DNA from: Diplolepis rosae | Lineage: Eukaryota > Arthropoda > Insecta > Hymenoptera > Diplolepididae | NCBI GenBank assembly: GCA_030998225.1 | Contig: JAPYXD010000466.1 | Location: 1,529,001-1,593,000 of the forward strand | Length of the DNA: 64,000 bases | Reading direction: 5' to 3' | Shown here: positions 11,750 through 20,464 of the stretch, one piece after another | How positions within the stretch are numbered: the first letter of the stretch is position 1 | Layout of the letters: every line of letters begins with the position of its first letter | The notes under the pieces: generated by a model | The model's input: the letters and a program-made list of their open reading frames with translations, nothing else | What the model was told of the DNA's origin: nothing | Database searches by the model: none | Made by a program: the position numbers and the translations under genes

Positions 11750-11985
11750 AGCGAAATAGGTGAACCGCCGCGATAATCCCGCAGAGGGTGCCAATTTCGA
11801 CAGTTTCAATTCTATTCCCGCGATAGTCCGCCGAAGGGTTTGAAACTTCTCAATTTTAATAATCCATAGTAGTGTTTTGTGCGAAATAGGTGAACCACCG
11901 CGATATTTCCGCAGGGGGTGCCAGTTTTGACAATTTCAATTCTATTCCCGCGATAGTCAACCGAAGGAATTGAAATCACACGAAA
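11750..11985 (+). repeat. Leader module 1, copies 2 and 3
   Basis: Two further copies in tandem of the 110 nt module at 10338-10450. The second copy in this block has diverged (GATATTTCC, TAGTCAACC) but keeps GTTTCAATTC-like and ATTGAAA arms. Confidence 0.7.
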
Positions 11986-12270
11986 CACTCTAGCAACCCC
12001 AATTACACCCTGAGTTAGCTAGGCTAGTAAGGAGTTTGTGCTTGAGTCTAGCTTTACTAATCTGTCTGCTTTAATTGTGTCGAGATTCAAACCTTGACTG
12101 GTTTTCGTCTCGGGACAATTATTTGAACTCGGGTTATTTCCTTTCTCTTTTATGCGTTTAGGGTAATCAAAAATTTATTTAAAACCCAGTCTGATATACA
12201 ACTTTCGGTTACATTTTTATTAGGAAGTAAAAGAGAGAGAAATTTCCTTCGCCTTTTTCCTACTAACTTC

Positions 12271-12792
12271 ATGTCGCATCTACCGGTGGCCATTGACATC
12301 TCTCGCCGAAAACGCCCTAGAGGAGGAAGGGACTTGCGCCAAAGAAAGCAATTCGCAGAATTTCAGGGGCAGGTAACGCAGTCAATTATAAGTGAAAATC
12401 CGGACCAAATTCGCGAAATTAAAAATTTCGACGAATTTTCAAGTCTGTTCGAATCTCTTCTGGAACGAGCAGAAAGTACAATTCAGAAAAAAACGTCTAA
12501 AAAGGTAGACTCGTTACAGGTTCCGGCCACGTCTCTCAAATTCAAACAAGTGTATGAACACAAACCTCTAGTTAAAAAACCAGGCCAAAAGCTCTGCGAA
12601 CCTCAATTTTCAAAACATTCAAATCTAGAATTAGGAGTACCTGTCATAGACCTAGCATCAGAGTCCGAGTCATCCATAATAAACTTATCCTCAGATTCGG
12701 AAACAGAAGTACCAAGTGACGCGGAAACAATAGTTCCTGAGAGCTTAGAGTCTATCGACAGGACCATACTGATTAGTGACTCCGAATTCTAA
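12271..12792 (+). CDS. Element A accessory protein with SIM-like motifs
   Basis: A 173-residue ORF between leader and gag; no family recognised. It starts at the first ATG after the leader repeats. Residues about 12-26 form a basic cluster (RRKRPRGGRDLRQRK) that could be a nuclear localisation signal. The C-terminal 50 residues hold three hydrophobic-core motifs followed by acidic or serine residues: VPVIDLASESES, SIINLSSDSETE and TILISDSE. These fit the SUMO-interacting motif pattern ([VI]-[VI]-x-[VIL] then D/E/S). An extra ORF upstream of gag is not part of the standard Gypsy plan. Inference: a nuclear protein able to bind SUMO or SUMOylated chromatin or silencing factors. It could instead be a disordered Gag-like accessory protein. 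The ORF is intact in a young element, so it is plausibly functional. Confidence 0.6.
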   Translation: MSHLPVAIDISRRKRPRGGRDLRQRKQFAEFQGQVTQSIISENPDQIREIKNFDEFSSLFESLLERAESTIQKKTSKKVDSLQVPATSLKFKQVYEHKPLVKKPGQKLCEPQFSKHSNLELGVPVIDLASESESSIINLSSDSETEVPSDAETIVPESLESIDRTILISDSEF

Positions 12793-13302
12793 GCCACATT
12801 TAAAGAAGTAAAAACCTAAAGCCTAACACTAATCTAAGGTTACAACATTGTTTTCGAAACTCGATTACAAGATTTTGCTTCTCGTTTAAGGTGTGATAGG
12901 CGCGCCATATTAGAGTGTGGTACAACCCTGCACAGCTGAGCCAACAACGGCTCCACGAGTTTCACTTATAATTTATAAATTGCCGTACAATCACCATAGC
13001 AATTCCTTCAGGCAAAGCCTTATCAGCACATACGAATAACTCAGATGTGTCCCGGAATTGGCATATGCAACCGGTATAAACTCAGGTAAACCACGCGTAA
13101 CCTGTGCAGGTTGGCAAACCCTCCCTAATATAGCGCCTAACTCTATTTTAGAAATTAAGGTATATAACATAAGCTATTGTGTCACATGTCTGTACATATA
13201 TTTATATATTAAGCGTCACAATATTCCGGGGTGGTCTACGATACACGTTGGCCTAAAAACATTTTTTCTCTCCTATATCGATTTTGCTAGCATTACAACA
13301 AC
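12793..13302 (+). other. Second leader, noncoding
   Basis: Between the accessory ORF and gag. An 86-codon frame starting at 13058 overlaps the gag start but shows no domain. Sequence such as TGCAGGTTGGC and polypyrimidine TTTTTTCTCTCC near 13265 may relate to splicing to the gag ATG. Confidence 0.4.
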
Positions 13303-14670
13303 ATGCCTAGAAACGTAGATCGGAACCCGTCCCAACATGGGGACGACCACGGTCGAAACAACTTGGATACGGATCCCGAACAGGATACTCAAATACTCTT
13401 AAACCAAAGTGTCTCGGATTCATTAACCGGAGACCCTGCGAATATTCCGACCCCCGCGTCCTATCTCAATTTAAATACGAGCGCGGCAATGGCATCGGTA
13501 TTGGAGTGTATGACTCTGCAACAGAGTACATACCATATCCCCCAATTCGACGGTAAAAATCCGCCCCTAAAAGAATTCTTACAGGATGTCGCAAACGGAG
13601 CAGTATTTGTAACCGACATTACAGAACCCGGTTTCATCAAGGCCGTGTTAGCCAAGCTCAAAGGTGTAGCTCGGGAAAGCGTCCGCGACAAACAGTTCTC
13701 TAGGGTAAAGGACCTAATAGCGCACCTAAAGAAAAGATTCGCGCCGACGAAAAAGTACCAATGGTACTTCGAATCTATCGTTAACCTCCGGATGAAACAA
13801 TCGGAAACCGTGAGCGATTATAACGATCGTGTACAAGGCCTTTTGAGTGGCGCTAGACACGCGATTGAGGAAAAATATACAGACACGTACGGACCCACCA
13901 AAGAAAGCGCCATTATGATGAAGCCAGTGATCGACTGTGCTTTAGACGCCTTTATTAGGGGCCTACCAGACGATATATCAATTTTTGTCGACACTCGCAA
14001 TCCAAAAGATCTTAGTGAGGCATTTGAACACGCCCTGCATGCCGAAGAACGACAGACGTATACTGAGAAAGCAAGAAACGCTGCGTCATCCTATCATATC
14101 GCGCGGCCCAGAGAATTTGCGTCAGAGCGTCAACGCTCACCAAGCCCCTTCTCAAAGCAAATGGAACATACGGAGAAGCAGGTAAAATTCGAGAGGCCAA
14201 ATTCAAAGGGCAGCACAACTCTGACAATAACAGGACCTAGCACTCCAACAAACCAGGCCCCAATGTATACATCCATGTACAGTCAATACCATTTGCCCTA
14301 CCCTCCTTATCAACCTAATTATCAGTCTCAATATCCTTATTCCTTTCCTCAATACCCATTAAACTACCCATATCCACCCCACTACCCTTACCCTACTCAT
14401 CCCGCCATGATGCAATGTCCACCAGTCGAAAAGAGTCATAAAGCACCCGGCAACTCGTCGTGGCAAGGGCAAAGCAAGACTACAGGAAGCATGACTCCTC
14501 CCCGGTCAGCCTCTCCAGGAGCATCAGAAGCTTTAAACTCCAAATCGACTCATCGCTCGGACGCTGTGACGAGTCACTCAACTATACAAGAGCGTCCCAA
14601 GTTCGTCCACTTCCAGGAGAACTCCGTAGGGTCCTTCGAACGGGACGCAGCCAAGAAGACTCACCAGTAG
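13303..14670 (+). CDS. gag: Gag polyprotein, element A
   Basis: 455 residues. Residues about 80-240 have the retrotransposon Gag capsid pattern (FDGKNPPLKEFLQDV near 80, HLKKRFAP near 140, then IVNLRMKQSETVSDYNDRV...L). The start ATG at 13303 is the only one that keeps the whole domain. There is no CCHC zinc knuckle; instead residues about 320-370 form a Tyr/Pro-rich tract (PYPPYQPNY, YPYPPHYPYP) containing a PPxY-type late-domain match, PPHY, as used by retroviruses to recruit Nedd4-type ligases. The last 210 nt overlap pol in the -1 frame. The function, particle assembly and RNA packaging in the cytoplasm, is family knowledge. The ORF appears intact. Confidence 0.85.
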   Translation: MPRNVDRNPSQHGDDHGRNNLDTDPEQDTQILLNQSVSDSLTGDPANIPTPASYLNLNTSAAMASVLECMTLQQSTYHIPQFDGKNPPLKEFLQDVANGAVFVTDITEPGFIKAVLAKLKGVARESVRDKQFSRVKDLIAHLKKRFAPTKKYQWYFESIVNLRMKQSETVSDYNDRVQGLLSGARHAIEEKYTDTYGPTKESAIMMKPVIDCALDAFIRGLPDDISIFVDTRNPKDLSEAFEHALHAEERQTYTEKARNAASSYHIARPREFASERQRSPSPFSKQMEHTEKQVKFERPNSKGSTTLTITGPSTPTNQAPMYTSMYSQYHLPYPPYQPNYQSQYPYSFPQYPLNYPYPPHYPYPTHPAMMQCPPVEKSHKAPGNSSWQGQSKTTGSMTPPRSASPGASEALNSKSTHRSDAVTSHSTIQERPKFVHFQENSVGSFERDAAKKTHQ

Positions 14671-16367
14671 TTGAACTAACTGCATCCGAATTCCGAGGTC
14701 CTAGGGCTACCTTCCTGGTCGACCCAGGTTCTGACGTGAATCTTGTGAAACTTCACGCTTTACGCCTGGATATGATTATCGAACCCCTGAATTCTATCCT
14801 TATCACCGTCATAACCAACGATCCTGTGAAAAAACTTGGTACAGTGAAAATCACGATTTTTAAAAGTCCTGTAGAATTTCACGTCGTAGGAAACGAACTC
14901 CCTATTTCACCCGATGGAATCTTAGGACGACCATACTTAAGGCAGGAACAAGCACAAATTTTATTTAGGTATAATACTCTAGTCACCGTATCCAACCCTA
15001 TCACGCCGATTCCATTTGTCGACGCGGAATCACAGGACGCCAGCAAAGCCCTTAAATCGGAAATCAAGCCTTTTGCCAGGATCTTGAAAATCAAAGCAAG
15101 AACCAGGCAACCCATTGCGATAGACGTGTCCAATTCGGAAATCCATCAAGGATACCTGCCAAGGATTGATACCCCAGAAGGATTGTACATAGGTGAAGCA
15201 GCAGTCACCGCTCAAGATAGCAAGTGTCATGTCCTCGCTATAAACACCACAGAACAAGACATAGAATTTAATGTCCCACCACAAGAAATCATCCCCTTTG
15301 ATTTCTGCAGATTCCCTGGTGAAAAATTCTCGGAATCGGAGACAGAAGACCTGTCTGAATATCCTCAGGAACAGCTGGGAGAAAGTCATTCCGATCGCGT
15401 GAAGAGAGTGATACAAAGTTTACATGTGTCACACCTGTCACCTGAAGAAAAGGATTATGTATTCAGCTGGGCAGAAGACTATGCTGACATCTTCTACTTA
15501 AATGGCGAGAAACTCACCTCCACTCATCTGATCCAGCATCGAATTCCGACCATCGATGATAAAATCATCGTTAAGAAACAATATAGGTCACCTCACGAGG
15601 CTACTGAGCAAATACATGCCCAGATGGAGAAACAGTATAAAAGTGGCATCATAGGCAGCTCTGAGTCTCCCTATAACTCACCACTTTTGATCGTCCCTAA
15701 AAAACTCGATGCATCCGGCGAAAGAAAGTGGAGGGTTGTAATCGACTTCCGAGCCCTCAATGAAAAAGTAATAGGAGATGCCTATCCACTGCCCAACATT
15801 TCAGACATTTTCGACCAGCTTGGAAATGCCCAGTACTTCTCGGTGTTCGACCTGGCAAGCGGTTTCCACCAAATTGAAACACACTCTGAAGACCGAGCAA
15901 AAACCGCTTTCTTATCATCTAGAGGACACTTTGAATACCTTCGTATGCCCATGGGGATCAAGAACGCACCGGCTACCTTTCAGCGCCTTATGGATACGGT
16001 GTTAAAAGGCATGCATGGAACAGAGGTATTCGTCTATTTGGATGATATTGTGGTATATGCAGAAAATCTCGAAGAACATGATAAAAAGGCAAGAAGACTT
16101 TTTGATCGTCTTCGGAGTGCTAATCTGAAACTGCAACCAGACAAGTGCGACTTTTTACGAACGGAAGTCGCCTACCTAGGGCACATCATCGGGCGTGAAG
16201 GGGTAAACCGAACCCGGCTAAAATTAACGCCATTAGGAAATTTTCTAGACCCACTACCGTGCGAGCAATCCGACAGTTCCTGGGGCTCTCTGGGTACTAC
16301 CGAAGATTCATCCAAGATTACGCGGAATTGGCAAAACCACTCTCCGACCTTCTCAAAAAGGACGTAA
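14460..16367 (+). CDS. pol: Pol, element A, part 1: protease and reverse transcriptase
   Basis: Open in the -1 frame relative to gag and expected to be read by frameshifting at 14532, so the first ATG is not the real start. The aspartic protease active-site region is FLVDPGSDVNLV near 14715, with Pro where Ser/Thr is usual (D-P-G instead of D-S/T-G). It is followed by ILGRPYL. RT spans about 15540-16200: fingers (SPYNSPLLIVPKK, KWRVVIDFRALN), motif A VFDLASGFHQIE, motif B PMGIKNAPATFQRLM and the catalytic YLDD at about 16033-16050 are all intact. The true frame leaves this ORF near 16204, where one base is missing from a Val codon; residues beyond that are out of frame. RT continues in the next ORF. 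Confidence 0.85.
   Translation: MARAKQDYRKHDSSPVSLSRSIRSFKLQIDSSLGRCDESLNYTRASQVRPLPGELRRVLRTGRSQEDSPVVELTASEFRGPRATFLVDPGSDVNLVKLHALRLDMIIEPLNSILITVITNDPVKKLGTVKITIFKSPVEFHVVGNELPISPDGILGRPYLRQEQAQILFRYNTLVTVSNPITPIPFVDAESQDASKALKSEIKPFARILKIKARTRQPIAIDVSNSEIHQGYLPRIDTPEGLYIGEAAVTAQDSKCHVLAINTTEQDIEFNVPPQEIIPFDFCRFPGEKFSESETEDLSEYPQEQLGESHSDRVKRVIQSLHVSHLSPEEKDYVFSWAEDYADIFYLNGEKLTSTHLIQHRIPTIDDKIIVKKQYRSPHEATEQIHAQMEKQYKSGIIGSSESPYNSPLLIVPKKLDASGERKWRVVIDFRALNEKVIGDAYPLPNISDIFDQLGNAQYFSVFDLASGFHQIETHSEDRAKTAFLSSRGHFEYLRMPMGIKNAPATFQRLMDTVLKGMHGTEVFVYLDDIVVYAENLEEHDKKARRLFDRLRSANLKLQPDKCDFLRTEVAYLGHIIGREGVNRTRLKLTPLGNFLDPLPCEQSDSSWGSLGTTEDSSKITRNWQNHSPTFSKRT
14532..14597 (+). promoter_or_regulatory. 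-1 ribosomal frameshift signal (slippery site plus pseudoknot)
   Basis: TTTAAAC at 14532-14538 sits in gag phase as GCT-TTA-AAC, the canonical X-XXY-YYZ form. After an 8 nt spacer, GACTC (14547-14551) pairs with GAGTC (14571-14575). The loop sequence GGACGCT (14559-14565) pairs with AGCGTCC (14591-14597). This is an H-type pseudoknot with 5 and 7 bp stems. Slipping -1 enters the pol frame, which is open across this point. Confidence 0.8.
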
Positions 16368-19300
16368 AATGGGAATGGGGAAACAGACAAAAGAGAAGCT
16401 TTAGAAGACTTCGCAGGTATCTCTGTAGGGAGCCTATTCTCTTATACCCAGACTTTCAGAAGACATTCAAACTAACCACGGATGCCTCCGAGCACGCGGT
16501 CGGAGCAATATTAACCCAAGAAAAAGACGGAGTAGATATGCCCGTGGCATACTTCTCGAAAACGATGAACACTTGCGAACAAAGGTACCCTGAGGCCGAG
16601 AAAGAGTGCCTCGCCGTGTTGTACGCGGTAATGAATTTTCGCCCATACCTATACGGACGAGAATTTATTTTGGCTTGCGACTACGAACCTATCCACTGGA
16701 TAACCTATGTTGAGAACCCTGGAGCACGTCTCCTGCGATGGAGATTACGGCTCCAGGATTACCAGTATAAGTTCGAGTACAAGCAAGGGAAATTAAACAG
16801 GGGCGTTGAGGCTCTTTCTGGAAATCCAGGCGCAGAAACGGATTTAGCAAGCTCAACCGAATCCAGTGAAGATTCTGATGACTCTGGCGGAATGAGTCAA
16901 TCCCATTCCCCGCCCAGGAGGAGATTCAATCCTGAAGCTGCCAACTCAAACGGGAACATTCTAACTAGAACTCGCAAACAGGTGTTAGTGATCCGCAACA
17001 AGGCTGAGGCAGAAAAGTCAAGGCCCAACACGAGGTCATCCACCATGCAGAGAGGACTTGAACATCTCGAATCAGCACCTGGTACTTCCGGTCGAATTCC
17101 ACCCTCCACAAAACCAAAGACGGCGAAAAGGGAAACTACTGTCGACCGAAAGCCATCGGTAATAAGAGGCAAGCCCATAGTCACCAGGTCTGCTATATTC
17201 AAACCAACTAAATCCAAAACCATTAGCACCATCCTGCCGGAGGAAGGCCGTCAAACGGCGAAACGCAGGGGAAGACCACCTAATTCTTCTTCCACGATGC
17301 CGAAGGTAAGCTCCGATGAATCCTACGCGCCCCCAGTAGGTCGGGTAGGCCCCAGCCTGAACGAAAGTTGCATCGCGAAACGGCTCTCGCGGCGTCGAGG
17401 AACAACGGGACTCCCGAGAACGCCCACGAATATCCATGAATCTTCCTCCGAGTGCGAACAATCTTCAAGCGATGACAACAGCGAAGATTCAGACCCTCCT
17501 GTGTACAGGAAGTCACACAGCCTTCTCCCAAGCCTGGCATTGCGCACAGATCGCGCGAAGAGCTGTTCTCCACCGAAGAGTGCGCCCCCGTGCGTTCGAG
17601 CACCGAATCCTTGGTTCCCTCCCCTCCAGGAACCCTATGTAGACGTCTTCGTCGACGGCGCCTGCAGCTACAATGGGAGAGGTAAACCCAGGGCTGGCAT
17701 CGGCGTCTGGTTCGGCCCAGACAACTCATTGAATGTCTCTCGGCCAGCCCGGGGTCGGCAGACTAATAACGCCGCTGAAATCAAGGCCGCTGTTGAGGCC
17801 GCTAGAAGGGCTCAGGAGGCTGGAATAAAGAAATTAAGAATTAACACTGACTCCAAATATCTAGTCAGCAGTGCGACGGAATGGATCCCGACGTGGGAAA
17901 AGAACGACTGGAAAACTGCTGAGAACAAACCTGTTAAAAACCGAAACGAATTGGAGAAATTAAAAAAGGCACTTGAGCCAATCGAGGTCATTTGGAACCA
18001 TGTCCCAGGGCATAACGGCATAGAAGGCAACGAGGCAGCCGATAGGCTTGCCCGTGAAGGAATCGAAGGAAGAGCGATGTTTGGTTCTGAATCTGAAGAA
18101 GACACTGATAACTCTAGTGGGCCGTTGAAGGCAATTGTCGACATTCCGCCCTTGCCTATAGACAGTGACGAGAACAGTAGTGATGAAGAATTTGATATGG
18201 AAACCCTTAAAAAAGATTTACAAAAATCATTCTCTCAATTCGAGAAATCTGTGGGGAGAAAAGGACTAGACATATCCAACATAAACCCTGACTCACTCTA
18301 CTGGGATCATGAGGGCATGGACACGAAGAACGTTCCGGTATGTACCCATGTGTCAGAAGGTGAGGAAGACGAAGAACTATTGGAAAACCTGAAGGCCCTT
18401 GACCCCTGTGGGGAGTTCGACGATGACGCTTTTCCCAAAAGGGTTCAGAACTTCTTAGAACAATATGAAGAGAGGATGTCCGGATCATCTGCCAAACCAG
18501 ACCAGGCGGAGGAGGCCCTCTCCAACCCACTTCAAAGTCTGGAAGAAGGAAGTGAAACTAACGGAAAAGAATCTTGGTCACCTAGGCTTCATCCAAGACA
18601 TCCCGGTGTGGAAAGGAAAAGCATGGTGAGATTCAAGGATCTCCCTGAGGATATCGAATCCCCAATAATTGGAAGGCAACCTTCAAGGAGATCATTACTC
18701 CCAACTCCAGCTCCGTCTGCAGCCCCAGACGCGAGGTCGACACCATTCTCAATCGCGAAAGAAGAGGAAGGAACGGATACGAACAAGAGCCCAACAAGAA
18801 GAGGCCTGGACCTTAGACCACGGCGACTACAGCGTTCGGAGACGTCCGAAACGACCACCGTTGGCTCCACTCCATTTTCTAGCTCTTTAATCGATGTTGA
18901 TATTCCTTATATCGATCCACCGTCACCCCCTTCCTTGGAGGAAAAGCCAGAAGTGCAAAAACCTATTCTGAATTGCACGGAGGTGCACAACATTAAGCAC
19001 GAGTGGACAGAACCACTGACTTACCGACCAGACAACTACGCGCATTTTCTTTCTGAAGACTGCGAGCCCACAAACGCTATTGCAAAGCTGCTTGTGGCCA
19101 CCGAACGTCTTGACCTCCAAGACGCCTGGGAAAGCCGACCCAAAAAGGGGCAAGTCCTGGTCACTTCGCACGGACAACACAAGACCTACTCGATCGTAGT
19201 GAAGAAACGACACTTTGATGAAATTAACTGGAAGGATGTGACTCAGGGGCTGAAAAATCTCCAGCTGGCCCTTAAACGGGACAAGCAAACAACACTGCGA

Positions 19301-20464
19301 ATGGCAAATTCAGGAGACCTCCTGGGCTCCTTGCCTCAGAATAAAATGACAGACATTCTGTCTGAAATATTCCGGGGTGGTGACATAACTGTCACACTTT
19401 GCCACGGGAAGATTCAGGTTCCACCTCCTGAAATGAGGCCCAAGATAATCGAAGAATACCACAGCAGCCTCATAGGAGGCCACAAGGGCATAACCAAAAC
19501 CTACAGGAGAATTAGGGAGCGGTACACCTGGCCCGGGCTGAGAGATCAAATCACGGAATTTATTCGAGGTTGTAAGAGCTGTTTTGAACAAAAACTCGTG
19601 CGAGCTCGAACCCGGGAACCCATGCTCATCACCGACACTCCGGCCGAACCGTTCGACAAGGTGTCTCTCGATACAGTCGGTAAATTACCAACTACCCCTA
19701 ACGGAAATCGCCACATTCTCACGATGCAGGACAACTTCAGCAAGTACTGCATCGCGGTCCCTATACCAAACCTCAAGACCACCACCATCGCACACGCCGT
19801 CGCGACGACCCTCTTTTCGCAATATGGCGCTCCTAGAGCCATACTTATGGACAGAGGAGGAAGTTTTGTAAGCAAACTCATGAGGAAATTGGAATGGCTG
19901 TTCAATATCAAACAGCTGACGACTTCAGGCTATCGACCTCAGACCAATGGTTCGTTGGAACGAAGTCATATTGTACTAACGGATTATATCAAACATTACG
20001 CGAGCGACTTCGATGACTGGGATCGTCTGCTTCCATTCGCAATGTTCGCCTATAATACCTCGGTTCACGAGGCGACCAACTTTACACCCTATGAGCTTGT
20101 GTTTGGGCGATTAGCTAGGACCCCTAGCTCCTTCCCCCAGGGCGAGGAACTGGAAACCTACGGCTCCTACTTGCGTGACCTGATAGTCCGACTATCGGAA
20201 ATACAGAAAATCGCGGCACGGAATTTGGTCAGGGCCAAACAACGCTCAAAGGAATTCTACGATCGCAAATCTCGACCCTTGAAGGGTAAAGTAGGTGACC
20301 AAGTCTACACAATAAATGAAGTTAGGGAAGGGAAATTCGACAGTAGGAGAGAAGGACCGTTCACTATTGTCGGGTTTACGGAAAACAATAACGTAATCCT
20401 AGAGGACAAGTTCGGGGAGCGCTGCATGAAGCACGCCGACAAGCTTTTGATCTTTCATGGATGA
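16259..20464 (+). CDS. pol: Pol, element A, part 2: RNase H, extra RNase H1, integrase
   Basis: 1401 codons, continuing RT after the 1 nt deletion near 16204. Residues 1-200: RT end and the Gypsy RNase H. Its last motifs are altered: CDYEPIHW where TDHxPL is usual and VEALSGNP where ADALSRNP is usual. Residues 205-455: a low-complexity Ser/Arg/Pro linker with an AT-hook-like KRRGRPP at about 17260. Residues 459-604: a complete RNase H1-type domain. Residues 610-1010: an acidic, disordered linker. Residues about 1055-1270: integrase with an H2C2 zinc finger (YHSSLIGGHKG...CKSC) and a DD35E triad (SLDTVG, LMDRGG, NGSLER), all present. The linkers make this Pol far longer than usual Gypsy Pol. 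It acts in the cytoplasmic particle and on chromatin. It is non-functional as read because of the frameshift, unless that is an assembly error. Confidence 0.85.
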   Translation: MRAIRQFLGLSGYYRRFIQDYAELAKPLSDLLKKDVKWEWGNRQKRSFRRLRRYLCREPILLYPDFQKTFKLTTDASEHAVGAILTQEKDGVDMPVAYFSKTMNTCEQRYPEAEKECLAVLYAVMNFRPYLYGREFILACDYEPIHWITYVENPGARLLRWRLRLQDYQYKFEYKQGKLNRGVEALSGNPGAETDLASSTESSEDSDDSGGMSQSHSPPRRRFNPEAANSNGNILTRTRKQVLVIRNKAEAEKSRPNTRSSTMQRGLEHLESAPGTSGRIPPSTKPKTAKRETTVDRKPSVIRGKPIVTRSAIFKPTKSKTISTILPEEGRQTAKRRGRPPNSSSTMPKVSSDESYAPPVGRVGPSLNESCIAKRLSRRRGTTGLPRTPTNIHESSSECEQSSSDDNSEDSDPPVYRKSHSLLPSLALRTDRAKSCSPPKSAPPCVRAPNPWFPPLQEPYVDVFVDGACSYNGRGKPRAGIGVWFGPDNSLNVSRPARGRQTNNAAEIKAAVEAARRAQEAGIKKLRINTDSKYLVSSATEWIPTWEKNDWKTAENKPVKNRNELEKLKKALEPIEVIWNHVPGHNGIEGNEAADRLAREGIEGRAMFGSESEEDTDNSSGPLKAIVDIPPLPIDSDENSSDEEFDMETLKKDLQKSFSQFEKSVGRKGLDISNINPDSLYWDHEGMDTKNVPVCTHVSEGEEDEELLENLKALDPCGEFDDDAFPKRVQNFLEQYEERMSGSSAKPDQAEEALSNPLQSLEEGSETNGKESWSPRLHPRHPGVERKSMVRFKDLPEDIESPIIGRQPSRRSLLPTPAPSAAPDARSTPFSIAKEEEGTDTNKSPTRRGLDLRPRRLQRSETSETTTVGSTPFSSSLIDVDIPYIDPPSPPSLEEKPEVQKPILNCTEVHNIKHEWTEPLTYRPDNYAHFLSEDCEPTNAIAKLLVATERLDLQDAWESRPKKGQVLVTSHGQHKTYSIVVKKRHFDEINWKDVTQGLKNLQLALKRDKQTTLRMANSGDLLGSLPQNKMTDILSEIFRGGDITVTLCHGKIQVPPPEMRPKIIEEYHSSLIGGHKGITKTYRRIRERYTWPGLRDQITEFIRGCKSCFEQKLVRARTREPMLITDTPAEPFDKVSLDTVGKLPTTPNGNRHILTMQDNFSKYCIAVPIPNLKTTTIAHAVATTLFSQYGAPRAILMDRGGSFVSKLMRKLEWLFNIKQLTTSGYRPQTNGSLERSHIVLTDYIKHYASDFDDWDRLLPFAMFAYNTSVHEATNFTPYELVFGRLARTPSSFPQGEELETYGSYLRDLIVRLSEIQKIAARNLVRAKQRSKEFYDRKSRPLKGKVGDQVYTINEVREGKFDSRREGPFTIVGFTENNNVILEDKFGERCMKHADKLLIFHG
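17633..18070 (+). other. Captured cellular-type RNase H1 domain inside Pol
   Basis: Domain residues show every RNase H1 landmark: FVDGACSYNGRGKPRAGIGV (first Asp), NNAAEIKA (Glu), INTDSKYLV (second Asp), the basic-protrusion helix W.PTWEKNDWKTAENK, and VPGHNGIEGNEAADRLAREG (His and last Asp). The basic protrusion is typical of eukaryotic RNase H1 and absent from Gypsy RNase H. It would remove RNA from RNA-DNA hybrids during reverse transcription. The placement between tether RNase H and integrase parallels the second RNase H of retroviruses and of some plant and oomycete Gypsy elements. Confidence 0.85.

Noticed and set aside
10495..11985. CRISPR-like array in the leader repeats
   Set aside because: Spacing is irregular, repeats are diverged, and the setting is a eukaryotic retroelement leader.
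13058..13318. An 86-codon ORF just before gag
   Set aside because: No motif; it overlaps the gag start and reads through low-complexity TA sequence. Probably leader.
16195..16210. Programmed frameshift inside element A RT
   Set aside because: There is no slippery heptamer, and the shift falls within a conserved Val codon of the RT; a one-base deletion or assembly error is simpler.
16897..17729. Several minus-strand ORFs of 74-149 codons inside element A pol
   Set aside because: They mirror the G+C-rich Ser/Arg/Pro linker on the opposite strand and have no start context or known domain; pol on the plus strand explains them.
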